This document shows, piece after piece, positions 24,071 through 36,189 of a stretch of DNA of 64,000 bases. The notes under the pieces are model-generated. The model made no database searches and was not told where the DNA came from. It saw only the letters and a list, made by a program, of their open reading frames with translations. The position numbers and the translations under genes are program-made. The stretch comes from Actinomucor elegans (Eukaryota; Mucoromycota; Mucoromycetes; Mucorales; Mucoraceae), in assembly GCA_026027325.1 (NCBI GenBank), contig JAMSLZ010000005.1, positions 1,116,001-1,180,000 of the forward strand. The letters run 5' to 3'. Position 1 is the stretch's first letter, and every line of letters begins with the position of its first letter.

Positions 24071-25256
24071 TCAAAATTGTGTCAAGAAAGAAAAGAGAGA
24101 GAGAGAGAGAGAGAGAAAAGGGATTTAAAAGACAATGACTGTAGTTTCTTCATTTTAATGATACACAACCTAACAGGTATCACAACAGTTTGGTATACAC
24201 TGCATGCGCACAAAACTATAAATCCACTGTACCGCGCTGCAATTTGTAGTTTTCATTTTGTAATCATTAACTCTATCTTCATGTGGTTATTACTATTATT
24301 TGATATCTAGTATTCTAGAATCGTTAGATCGTTTGGTGAAAGGTTCGATTTTACTTTAACTTCCATCAGCGGTGGTTTATTTGAAGATGAATGCAAACTA
24401 TATTTTCGTCGCATTCAAGTATCAAGAATAGGTTAGAAAAAAAAACCTTAATTCTGATCTCGGCTCTTCAATGACAGCTCGTGAATACTTACAAATCGAA
24501 GGTTTAATGAATTTAAGATGTTCCCATTAATATGCATTCTTAATGTATTCCAGTCAAATAAAATTTCTCATAGATAAAATATCTTGATCTAAAGCATCTA
24601 TTTGCAATCAGAAGCATTATTAGGCCGCCGTCCTGTTGAGAAGAGTACGGCTACTATAGAGGCTTGATGATCAAACCGTAGCAGCCCTGGTTGTTATAAC
24701 GAGTTGATTATCTGACTGTATCAGTTAACCTATGTAAACTTGGTTGACCATACAATGTCTTAGTTTGTTCTCTAGGCTCCAGCTATGAGTGTTTTTATTT
24801 GGCATTATTCAGTTACAATATTTCCATATCAAATTGTCGCTTTTCTTGATTTGGCTTGACGTGTTTGAGAGTAAAAAAAAAAAAAAAAAGCTTCTTAAGC
24901 AAAAAACTCTTACTGTTTTCAACAATCAGTATAAAATCTTTATCTTGTAGCTCAACTATTGTTTGTATTTACTTTATAACTTTATTGAAAACTCTCAAAC
25001 ACGTCAAGCCAAATCAAGAAAAGCGACAAATACCGTATGTGTATTCTCAACTGGGTTTTAGGCACTTTTATGCTCATATTACACAAAGTGGGAAGCAGAC
25101 GTCATGTAAACCAAAAGCCCGCTGAATTTTGAGAGTCTCGGTGTGCTCGGTGAAATCACCAAGCTTCTCTTTATTACTTCTTTATACCTAATCTGCAAAA
25201 GAATAAAGTAGTCGACTGACAAGAGTCCTCTTTTAAACGTATTCTTTTTATTGACC
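24071..25256. other. Divergent intergenic region with inverted repeat
   Basis: Separates the monooxygenase and ARPC1 start codons (1.2 kb). It contains a GAGA run at 24096-24117 and the 39-bp inverted repeat described separately. The open stretch 24856-25125 runs through the repeat and I regard it as chance. Confidence 0.5.
24834..25029. repeat. 196-bp element with perfect 39-bp inverted repeats
   Basis: Left arm 24834-24872 and right arm 24991-25029 are exact reverse complements, separated by 118 bp of A-rich sequence. No clear target-site duplication flanks the arms. It could be a tiny MITE/foldback element or a structural element upstream of ARPC1 (its start codon is 228 bp downstream). 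Confidence 0.85.
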
Positions 25257-26612
25257 ATGTCTTCACCTGCTGTTTACGAACTTACTAACGCGCCAATCAC
25301 TGCCCATTCTTTCAATAAGGACCGTAAGTTCATTTTTACATTCATCATCCCGAGAAATGTATTGACATTTCAAGTCTGAATAGAGCTGGTTGTTTGTCCT
25401 AATACCAATGATGTTCAAATTTACCAATATGGACATTCTAATTCGAAATTGGAAGCCACTTTGAAAGGCGTATGTATTAGATAACTTTTACAGCAGCATG
25501 CCAAGCAATATATTAACGCGAGTTTTTATTTATAGCATGATAAAGTAATTACTAGTATCGATTTTGCACCCAATACCAACCGTATTGTTACTTGTTCTCA
25601 AGATAGAAATGCCTATGTTTGGACCAACGAAGGTGGTATCTGGAAACCAGGACTTGTCTTGTTGCGTATCAATCGCGCTGCTACTTTTGTTCGTTGGTCT
25701 CCCAACGAAGAAAAGTTTGCTGTAGCCAGTGGTGCCCGCTGTATTGCAGTTTGCTATTTTGAAGAGGATAACGACTGGTGGGCTAGTAAGCATCTTAAGA
25801 AACCTATCCGTAGTACTGTGCTTTCCATCGACTGGCATCCCAACAACGTCTTGTTGGCTGCCGGTTCTGCTGATATGAAAGCTCGCGTATTTTCTTCCTT
25901 CATCAAGGGCCTTGATAAAAAGTAAGTGATTTACGCAACATGTTTCAACACACCAAACTAAAACGTGTGGTATGCCATAGACCTGCTCCTAGTAACTGGG
26001 GTGACAAGTTACCTTTCAACACCGTTTGTGGCGAGTTCAGCAGCGGCCGTGGTGGATGGGTTCATTCTGTTGCCTTTTCTCCTTCTGGTGATGCTTTGGC
26101 CTTTGCAGGTCATGATTCCTCCATCAACTTGGTTTATCCTCAAGCAGATGGCAATCATACCTGTTTATCTATCATCAGCAACACATTGCCTTTCCGTTCT
26201 TTGATTTGGACCAATGAGCAGCAAATTGTAGCTGCTGGTTTTGATTGTGCTCCTATTCTCTATGAGACCAAGGATGGTCAAGACTGGCATTATGCTGGAT
26301 CATTGGACGTCGGTCGTAAAAAGGCAACACATACTGCTTCTGTTCTGGCTCGTTTCAAAACAATGGATTCTCGTGGTGAAGCAGAAAATGATACTACTTT
26401 AAATACGGTTCACCAGAATACCATCAAGTAAGTTTGATATATTTGTATTCTGTTATTTGGTCTGATTTTTTTTTTCAAGTGAAATCCGTGTTTATGAAGG
26501 CGATCGCAGTAATGTCACCAAGTTTTCAACCTGTGGTGTTGATGGCAAGGTTGTTATTTGGGATTTCGATCCTAGCCAGCTTGTAGCTGATCTTTCTTCT
26601 TTGAAGATCTAA
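25257..26612 (+). CDS. ARC40: Arp2/3 complex subunit 1 (WD40)
   Basis: WD40 beta-propeller subunit (ARPC1/Arc40) of the Arp2/3 actin-nucleating complex (family knowledge). Exons: 25257-25323, 25384-25469, 25536-25921, 25981-26427 and 26480-26612; 372 residues, the normal family length. Diagnostic pieces: [61 protein letters not shown], and the Arp2/3-specific [23 protein letters not shown]. The last exon supplies the final blade ([16 protein letters not shown]). The gap to the convergent carrier gene is 107 bp and holds a T-run/A-run palindrome followed by a GA run. Confidence 0.94.
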
Positions 26613-26719
26613 TAAAGAAATCTTTATTGCAATATATGTACATTTTTTTTTAAAAAAAAGAGAGAGAGAGAAAAAAAAGTCTATTAAGTTATTAGAAGAT
26701 GTTATAAAGTAAAAAGCTA

Positions 26720-28152
26720 CTATTTAGCTTGCATAAATTCTTTACATATTTCATAAGAGTAAAAGGTAACACCCATAGCAGGTGCTACTTTGAGATAGTT
26801 GGGTAACAGACCTCGATAAAGAGATTTGATTCCTTCTTTCTGTGCCATGGTCTTGAGTGCGTGCCAAGTACCCTTGTATTGATAATCCATCGTATTCATT
26901 CCACTTACTTGAAATCTTCTTCTCAGTACGTCTATTAAACGAGTTAGTGTACAAGTAAGGCGATTGACTGGATCATACCTAAGGGATATATAATTGTTTG
27001 GGCGATGGATCCTGCTAAAGCACCACAGAATAGCTTTCTAATATTGCCATAGTCTTGATCGACAGGAATCAGGTAATCTTTCAATACCTCATAACATTGA
27101 AAATTAAGTGCAACATAAGGTGCGACGCCCTAAAGCAGTGTCAGAACAAAATCACGCAATCGCCAAGTCATCTTACCAGCGTCGTTGGCCATAAGCCTCT
27201 ATAGAGTCCACGCATACCACCTTCAGTTCTATAAATGAGTTTGACGGTAGATACGATGCCAGGTTGTTTCTTTGATGGTAGTTCTTTGGATAAAAGGGAA
27301 GCAGACTGTATAGAAAGTCGAGTACGAACAAGATCTAAAGGATAAGTGCAAGCAACTGAGACAGTACCAGCCAATGCACCAGCCAACAATCTTCTGGGGG
27401 TATCTAGTTCCTGTTTGCCTTGTTCCATTAAAACAGATTTAAACTGTTCATAAGCAGCAAATTGAGAAGCACTATATGGTATCATTCTTATCACATTGGT
27501 GCCATTTCCTCTCATGAAGCCTCTCCAGCCTTCTTCTCTCCACATGCGTGTCAATGTTGACCAAACGCCCGTATAGGCAGGCATATTGGGACCTTGGACC
27601 TAGTGAACTGCATGAAAATCCGAAGCTCCATGTGATTTCATACAATATAAAAAGTTTACTTTACTTGAAATAGGATCTTCATTCGTTCCATTGGACTCAC
27701 TACAGTACGAGATACTGCTCCAGCTACTCCTCCAGCAATCAAATGCTTCATTGTATCAGAAGCCATCATCGTAATCCATTTGTCATATATACTGTCTTGA
27801 TGCTCCTGGAGGGCATGATGCGTAACCATAATATTCATGATTTTTCCGAGCTGTTCCGATTCAATGTCGTCTTCTTTTAGTAATGAATGGCTATCAAGCA
27901 AAGAAGCAAATTCTGAAAAGGCCATAGGTTTGCTATTGGGGTCCACTTGATGTATATCAAATAGGATTTGCTACAGGAACATGTTTAATATCATCGTAGA
28001 TATATTTATGTCTATCAATTTACTTTGTTCAATGGTGTATTTGGCAAGGTACAGACTGCTACAATATCCTGAGCGTCAATAAGTCCATCTTGATTCTGAT
28101 CAAATAAACCAAATAGTTGTCGAACACTCCATTTGTTTGAATTCATGTTCAT
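26720..28152 (-). CDS. EF-hand (calcium-dependent) mitochondrial carrier
   Basis: SCaMC/APC-type inner-membrane carrier, probably exchanging ATP-Mg for phosphate under calcium control (family knowledge; compare yeast Sal1). Minus-strand exons: 28024-28152, 27665-27970, 27177-27599, 26979-27129 and 26720-26931; 406 residues. An N-terminal EF-hand (FDQNQDGLIDAQDI) has all expected calcium ligands; further EF-hand-like helices follow, fewer than the four of animal SCaMCs. Three carrier repeats carry the signature motifs SPMERMK, YPLDLVRTR and YPLDVLRRR. The aspartate/glutamate carriers are an alternative but have much longer N-termini. Confidence 0.9.
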
Positions 28153-30406
28153 TTCCAAGTGAATTCAAACTTTTTTTTCCTCGGTAGTTCTGTTGGGTAA
28201 CGTTCAAAAAAGGGGGGAAAAAGGTTGGGGATCCTTTGGTGTTTAAGACTTTTTTTTTTTTGTTTATAACCTCGGAGAACTAAAATCACCACTGACTGAT
28301 AATCTTTAATCATTACTTCCCTTGTCCATCCCCCACTTTACGGTTGGATCAACATATATGTCCAGCCAACCGAAATTACTATTTATCAGCCAATCACCTT
28401 TATTCAAACTATGACTGATCTTCAACTTTAATACCCGCTTTCCTAATGAATGAGTAAACCATTCTTCCGAAATTAATAATGTGTGAAAACCCTATGCGGC
28501 CGTTTTTCATGATGTATTCAACATGAGAAAGGGCCTAAGTAGCTTTTTTTTTTAAAAAAAAAAAAAAAAAGTAAAATCAACTATCGTCCGCGTACTTTAA
28601 ATGAGCATGAGAAAGTTACTTTAGAGTTGCATTGACGAGATTTCGTTAATTGTTCTAGAGCACTTAATAAAATGCCCTCGCTTCATAGATTTTAGGAATA
28701 TAAAGTATCCAAAGCAACGCTTTATCGATTTGCAAAGAATGAATGTAACTTGCTGAAAAAAAAGCTCGATTTCAACCTGCAGACCAGGAGTAGCTGAGGT
28801 TAAAATCCAAGGATAGTGCCTGGACTGGGTGCTCAGGTTTTATGTTGGAAAGAAAAAAAAAATACATTAGGTGCCTGTTGCATTGTTACTTGGTGATTCA
28901 ATAAATACAAGCTGTTGTTTCAGTGAATGAGAGTTTTATATTTCAAAAAAAAAGAAAAGATTCGCATTAACATCTTTGAGAGCTGCGCTGACATTTCTTT
29001 TCTTTGATATCGGCGTATTTCCATCATAAATTAAATCACTTTTTGTAAGCTTGGGGATTTCAAAAGAAGAGCTGAAAGAAAATTATAAATCTTAATAGGC
29101 AATTGAGTCTATATCTTTCCAATATTTTGCTAGTGTATATGATAAAAATAATTGGAAGTCATAATAAAACGATAAAGACTTAACAATTATATACCATTCG
29201 TTTTTGGCATGCAGAGCACTCTGATCTGAACTCGGTCTCACTTGCTTTTATGTTCTTTCAAGCGCTTGTCTTTCTGCCATTGGATGTTGACTTTCCATCA
29301 GATCTTAATATCCGGGCTGCTATGGTCTCTCTATGCGGTCTAGATTACAAACATATTGACTCGAATGTGCTTCCCATGATTGATACTTGGTCCTCAACTC
29401 GGGTTCTCGGTGCTTTTAAGACAGATAACACTTTGGTGATCTCCGTCTTTTTATATAGTAGACCTCTTGGAAAGTTACTAGTTCAACCTTATTATATTGT
29501 CTCATGATTACATAGCTTAGCATAGCCACTTTTAGATCAACAAATTATATTTAATACAAAAAAAAAGATATATACCATGCACTTTATGAAAAAATCTTCT
29601 TTCAATCATGTACTTCCCGCCCTCCACCCCCAATAAAAGACAAACTGGCTTTAAGTATGTTGTTTTGTAGTTGGAAAGGGGGTCTTGCAAGAATACCTCA
29701 TACACTTTTCATTCTTTGGATGACAAGGCCCTTTATGTTTATTTAGTATTTTACGACTGATAATTCATGATTAAACTATACATTCAAAAGTATCAAAATT
29801 AATGCGGTTTAATCTTTCGGATTTGTTCGAATGTTACAGTCTACATAATGTGATAAGTTGAGTTAATAAAGTTGAATGATAGTGCATAAATCCAAATATA
29901 TATACTCGACTACCTTCTTCAAATCCATCTTTGTCTTGGTAACAAACCATTTCGCCGACCCCGACCAAAATTGCATCTATTTAATAGTTCGCGCCCAGAA
30001 TAAGCTGCTGAAGTCTTGATCAGGCTCAAATATTTCAATCTTAACCTTCATCGGCCACATGGCCGTACAATCTTCCATTTTTACACGAAAATAGCTATAT
30101 CTTTTTCTCATTTCTCTAGAATGAGTAATATACAATGGAGTAAATGATAAATATGACACTTTATTTGAACTTGGTTCACTTATTAAATCAGAGTTTCACA
30201 GCTTAAATTGAATGCAGTAGTTATCCTAGTCTTTTATATCAAGTTGTATATATGTGAAATCAAATAGTACAGCTATTAATCCGGGGTACTAAATTTTGAC
30301 TAGCAGCATAAGCCAGACTGCATAGTTTGTGTAATATCCTCATCTTTTTTTTTTTTTTTTTTTTTTTTGTATCTGCAAGGCTTTTTCTTTGCCTTGACCT
30401 TTTCCA
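28153..30406. other. AT-rich intergenic region
   Basis: About 2.25 kb between the divergent carrier and phosphatase genes. It holds a T10/A17 palindrome at 28544-28570 and a 26-base T-run just upstream of the phosphatase start. One unassigned 85-codon plus-strand ORF (29250-29507) has no recognisable domain. Confidence 0.5.
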
Positions 30407-32988
30407 ATGAAAACTCAACTAACTGCGGCCTTGTTACTACATGTGCTTTTATTGTATTCGCAAGTATTCGCCTACATTACTGACCTCAAGCTAGTCACTT
30501 GTGATGATAAGCATGCATGTGCCAATTATCCTGGATACCACAAGATCCCAACTGATTTAAATCAAGGTGTGAAAAATGCCAATTCAGTTTTCCTACACAT
30601 TAAAGAGGATCTAGATCAAGATCCTATTACAGAGCTACAAATTGTGCAAGGAACAAACGATTCACATATACCTGATTTTGCTAAATGGACAAAGCTCGAA
30701 ATCGACTTGAATCAAAGAAATGACGATCAGGAAAACCAGTATTCGTTATGGCTGTATTATACAAAGGATACGACTATATCCAAGAACCCAATCTCTTCAA
30801 TTATTATTAAACAAGGTGCGAGTCCCTTGGTCTCTGCAGAATATAAACGCGTTCCAGTGGATTTGAATAAGGACGTGGATGGATTTCACTTGTTCATGTA
30901 CTATAGTCAAGACGGGCTTAAAGGTAATTTAGTGTGGAAGCTATATGCTATTTGGAAACTGATAAGCAGCCATCATCATGGATAGATCCCATCACAGCGA
31001 TTACAGCCAAAGAATGCTTCACAAGCAATTGTTATATTGACGTAAGTGAATAGGTACGGTTTGCCCGTGTTCAAACATTGACTCAATTGAAATTGTAGGG
31101 CTGGGAAAGAGTCGAAAAGGATCTAAACAAGGGCATCGTTGTTGGTATGAGTGTCTATCTATTCTACAAAAGAGAAAGATCGAAGGATCCTGTTACTGAG
31201 TAAGCCTCTTCTTTTTATTTTGCTTCTCTTTTATAACATGTATCTAATATTTTATCAGCGTGGTAGTGATACTCAACGATCAAACACCTCCACAAGGATA
31301 TACCAAAGTCGATGTAAATTTAAACTCTATCCTTCGAGGTGATACTATTCATCTGTGGTATAGAACCACACCATCTAATCCAGACGTTATAAGAGACGCA
31401 GTACAAGATTTGGCAATTGAATTTGGAAAACATGCAGTTACGCCGTTTGGATGGGATAAGATTAACGTGGATTTGAATAGTGCGAAAGACGGCAAAGAAG
31501 GATTTGGTGAACCAACTTATCTATTCGTAAAGAAAGGATACAAAGGTCAGACTAGGCTAATATGAATTTTGTACAGAACATTTTTAATAACATGTATTTC
31601 TAGACCTGCCTACAGTAGAACCTTTAGCTTTCAATGAGAATGGTGACTTTAAAATATTGCAAATAGCCGATTTGCACTTTACAAATGAAGAAGGAACTTG
31701 CCGTGATGTGCCTGTTGAGGTAAGCTAGAGCTTATTATTTAGTTACATGCGGTCTCAATTGCTCTATCTAGATGGTTTGTAAAGGTGATATAACGACAAT
31801 TAAATATATGGAAAAACTATTAGACCGCGAAAAACCAGACCTTGTAGTATTTTCAGGTGATAACATCAATGGTGGAGGTAAGAAAACAAGCTCCTATTTA
31901 CTTGACACAATGATGAACCCTCTTGACGTGTAGGTGTAAGCGATGCTAGGGCTGCCTCCTTTAAATTTGCAGAGCCTGTCATCCAGCGAAAGATACCTTG
32001 GGTAATATATATGACTTTGTTTGATGAATATGTACCCTAATGTAAGCTTGGGAATATAGGCTGCTGTGTTTGGAAACCACGATGATGAAAATGATTTGAC
32101 CCGCGAGGAACTATTAGAAGTGATGAGACGAATGCCATATTCTTTGACAGAACGAGGCCCTCTTGACTTGCCTGGCGTAGGGAATTATATTTTGAAGGTG
32201 TATACTAATACCACCAAGGCAGCGTAAGTTATCTGTGAGGAATGCTACTATATTATTTGGACTCATATCAAAACTCTACTAGAACCCATGATTTCACTTT
32301 ATATTTCCTTGATTCGCATGCTTATCCCGAGGACGAGAATGAAGATGGATACGATTTCATCAAAGCAGAGCAATTAGACTGGGTTATTCAGTCGGCTTCT
32401 ACTTTTAAGAATTTATCAACGAAGCCCAATGCTGCTGCTTTCTTTCATATACCTATCTGGTGAGTCACTTATTAATATATATATTTGGATTGATGTTCTA
32501 AGTTGTTTTAGGGAATATCATGAAGAAAGCAATACAAACAAGCCAGTCGTTCGATTAGGCGATGCCAGGGAAAATGTTTCTAGTCTCAAGAACAAATTAT
32601 CTGCATTTGAAGCGTTTAAAACAGGTATGTCATTAGACAACTTTACTACTGCAATATGGATTCTTTAACATGCAGTTTTTGGACGTAGCTGGTGATATTA
32701 AAGTGACATCATGGTAACTGTTAAACAATTAGACATGAAGGTAATATGATTAACTTTGATTAACTTAGTGGGCATGATCATGTCAATGACTATTGTTTGG
32801 AGAGAGAAGATCTCCATTTGTGTTATAGTGGCGGTGCTGGCGTTGGAGGTTATGGTGCTGAACATTTAGGATGGCCGAGACGGGCTCGCGTGTATAGAAT
32901 CAGTGACTATGGCAACACAATCATCACTTGGAAACGTGTGTTTACTGATAATCTACCCATGATTCACTACCAAACCCTTTTCCCTTGA
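30407..32988 (+). CDS. Secreted DCR2-type metallophosphatase with N-terminal MABP-like repeats
   Basis: Calcineurin-like phosphoesterase related to yeast Dcr2. Twelve exons: 30407-30923, 30986-31041, 31099-31199, 31259-31545, 31604-31719, 31772-31877, 31934-32001, 32060-32223, 32283-32459, 32512-32624, 32689-32713 and 32769-32988; 649 residues. Residues 1-22 look like a signal peptide. Residues about 25-390 contain six repeats of the form [YW]xK[IVL]xxDLN, as in MABP-like beta-prism repeats. The catalytic domain shows every metal-binding motif: IADLHF, FSGDNINGG, FGNHDDE, LDSHAY, AFFHIPIWEY and GHDHVNDYC. Introns 1 and 10 skip nearer AGs; only the distal AGs (30985, 32688) close the frame. 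The likely location is secretory pathway or cell exterior; the substrate is unknown. Confidence 0.88.
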
Positions 32989-33239
32989 GCAAACGTGCAT
33001 ACTAAAGCCATGAATTATTTTATAAGCTAACTACACCTACTTTAATTTATACATCTTTATGCTTACTTTTAACCTGCCTTGATTTTCGTGATTGTGATTG
33101 AAAAACTGCTTATACATTAACCTAAAAAACCCATTCGTAATCAAGTAAATACAGGAATAATATACACCGATTTTATTATCAAATTGACTACTAAAATTTA
33201 TGGCTGTACTGCTACAATCAAAACCAAGTATTCATAGTT

Positions 33240-34936
33240 TTATATCAACTTCCTAACAGATTCAATGGCTTGTGTGATCGATGCCATGAACTGATCACGA
33301 TGTTTCAAACCCACAGCAGCAGCAACACTGACAGTAGCCAAACCAGTAGAAATCATAGCAACGTTCAACCAGTGAGATTGACGATGCCAGCGTTCGATAG
33401 CTTTGGAATAAGGCATAGTAGTGAAGCTTACCATGGTGTAAAGAGGAATAACCAAGCTAGGGAATACATAGTGAATTGCACCTTCCAACTTCTTTCTAGC
33501 CAAGTAACGAATGGAAGTAACAGCATGACGCATTTCATAGTGGTTATACATGGCTAAATCACAGATAGCGTAAGCATCCTTGACACGCGTCGAGGAATAA
33601 TCATCCAAAGCTTCTTTAAGGCCAGCAATAGAAGCATTGGCACCAACCAAAGGTTTGATATGATGGCGATCCAAGATTTGATGGAGTACTTCGACATCTT
33701 GGAAGCCACAGTTCATTCCTTGGCCGTAAAAAGGGACCATAGCATGAGCAGCGTCACCAATAATAACTGATTTGTCCTGGTAATTATGGGGAGAGGCTTT
33801 AACGGTCACTAAGGCACCACGAGGATTACTAAAGAAATCTGATTTCAAGGAAGCTTCGCCGATGAGAGGAATTGCATCATTAAAGTGTTCCTCAAAAAAC
33901 GCCATAAGCTGTTCATTCGTCTTGATGTCTTCAAACATTTGAAACGGCATAAAGAGTGTACAGGTAAAAGTGAAATCAGGGTTAGGGAGTGCAATGAGCA
34001 TAAACGTATGTCGAGGCCAGATATGAAGATGATTGGGATCCAAAGCAAATGTGGGTTTACCGTCAGGACCTTTTGCTGGTGGCATGGATAACTCACAATA
34101 ACCAGTATCAATATATTGCTGATTGTAATCCATTCTATCCAAAACACATTTGAGCTTTCTATCACTATGAATCTCTCTAATCATATTACCTCATGCGACG
34201 CATCATTTGTGATCTCATCTTTGAATACGCACCATCAGCCCCAATGATTAAATCACAGCGATACTCCTTTTTGAGACCGTTGTTTCTGCTTGATGAATGA
34301 GTGACAACAGTGATAAATATAGAAAACAAGCTTACCCAATGGCAAATTCAACTGTATTCTTATCCAGATCAGCTTGAGTCAAGCGATGTTCGAAATAAAC
34401 TGTAACATTGTCCATTTTCTCGGCAGCATCCAATAAAAGTTCATTAAGTCTAGCTCTATCCACTGCATTAATGTGCTGTTCGTAACGGGGGGGAAAAAAA
34501 CCGCGTTTAGTCCTTTGCAAGCTTAAAATCAAATAATATACCTTTCCATTGACATCATAAGCTTGAGACATTTGAGTTCCATTCTTGCCAATATGAACCA
34601 TTCTGGCTTTCATAGGCACCGAAGCTTCCAAGATGGTCTTTTCAAGGTCCAAGCCTGTACCTCGTAAGGCGCTCAGCCCTCTCTCTGAAAGAGCAAGGTT
34701 GATGGATTTACCACGTCTACTTGCTTTATGAATAGGAAGTCGCATATCTTTTTGTTCGTGGGAAAAATCAGTTAGGTGAAAGCTGATTATCAACAAGTTT
34801 CTTCTGTTAGCTTACCGGGTCGAAGTTCATAAAGTTCTACTTTCCAACCTCTTTGTGCAAAGTAAACCGCATTCAAAGCGCCAACTAAACCACCACCTAC
34901 AATACCAACAACTGCTTGTTTTTGTTCGTTCGACAT
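33240..34936 (-). CDS. BNA4: Kynurenine 3-monooxygenase
   Basis: FAD enzyme hydroxylating L-kynurenine to 3-hydroxykynurenine in tryptophan-to-NAD synthesis, normally at the outer mitochondrial membrane (family knowledge). Minus-strand exons: 34816-34936, 34542-34747, 34336-34475, 34190-34285 and 33240-34134; 485 residues. FAD motif VGIVGGGLVGAL, then YELRPDMR and GKSINLALSERG. LIIGADGAYSKMR is the DG motif, and VIIGDAAHAMVPFYGQGMN is the second FAD motif and most diagnostic block. The C-terminal 90 residues are hydrophobic and basic in patches (MVSFTTMPYSKAIERWH), fitting the membrane anchor. It converges on the phosphatase gene and diverges from RCC1 across a 1.25-kb promoter region. Confidence 0.94.
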
Positions 34937-36189
34937 AGAGTTGCAAAAAAAAAATAAAGAAAGAAAAAAAAAGGTTCAAAGTAACGCTTGGCCGGTGATA
35001 AAGTGATGAGCGAAAAGATGGGCGGTAGTTTAAATGATGATCGAATTGGTAGTAATACAGAACATTGGTTTCTGTTATTTAAAAGAGTGATGACGATCTT
35101 AAAAGCCTACCTGTCCATCTAACTCAGAACAATGAAAGGAATACAGCCTATGTTAGATGGCCTTTTTTTTATCCGGTTTATCGAGGGATTAAACAATTTT
35201 TCAAAGGTTGTAGATGATGGTAACGGGAACCAGCTGTTGATTTGGATTAAAAAAGTGATTTTAGGTGCAAAGAGCAAACTAATTGGTCACTAGCAACGAC
35301 TATGACCATTACAGAATTAAGTAATACAAGTAAAAGTCTTGCTACGACCCATTTAGCGTCCGGTAACTTGATTACATTTAATCTGGTTGACATGCCCCTG
35401 ATTAAAATTAATAACTCGGCCTCATAAGCTACTACATGATAATCAAGATAGCAACGCATATTCTGAACTGTATAGCAGAAAATTGGATTATGAACTATCT
35501 CGTTAAGGGTATGCTTATTTAAGCTAACAAAAAAAAAATGAACCTCCTCCCACAGTGGGAAAGTATTTTGTCTCCATTTTCAATTATGCGACTTTCTTTG
35601 ACTTTAACTACTAATGCGAAAATAAAAGTTTTAAAATTTTGAGTCTAAGCTAGTTTTTCTGACACATTTTTAATCTCTTTACATTCCTCAGCTGATCCCG
35701 GTTCAATATCGCATCTGATTAATTGTTCATGCGACGAATGTGTCGCTTCATCGATTAAAATCTTTAACCAAAAGCATATTTTGATATTGACTACTTGTTT
35801 TGATTTCATTCTGGAGACTTTTGTGCTTATCAGTATCAAGCGTCTCTCTGCAAGTCTTTATAACTGCAAAGCATTAGATAAACTATGCATGTCATATTTT
35901 ATAACTTCTTTTTTTGATATATCCATACTAGAATCGATTTTCAAAATCAGATCCAAATGAGCAAAATGGACCAAATGAACTCTGCAGTATCCAAGCAACC
36001 AAGAAGTAGGCAAGCATGAATAGTTAGTTAGCCGCGCGAAAAAGCGGTCACGACACAGTCATTGATTTCAAGAGTAAACCCGCCTAAAATTACCTTCACG
36101 AATTTTCTTTATTCTCGACTTACTCTCTCTTTTTTACTTTCATTTGATTTACAAATTAGACCAATTCAACTATCAAAAGCTTATATATA
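34937..36189. other. Divergent promoter region between BNA4 and RCC1
   Basis: 1.25 kb, AT-rich, with A-rich tracts just upstream of BNA4. Short open stretches (minus 35247-35459 and 35645-35839) show no known domain. Confidence 0.45.

Noticed and set aside
24856..25125. 89-codon plus-strand ORF upstream of ARPC1
   Set aside because: It runs through both arms of the 39-bp inverted repeat and a poly-A run; no domain, so it is chance.
29250..29507. 85-codon ORF in the 28-30 kb gap
   Set aside because: No domain, no splice partners and no support beyond length; left as part of the intergenic entry.
30961..30985. Broken reading frame (pseudogene) in the DCR2-like gene
   Set aside because: The frame closes perfectly when the distal AG at 30985, and likewise 32688, is used.
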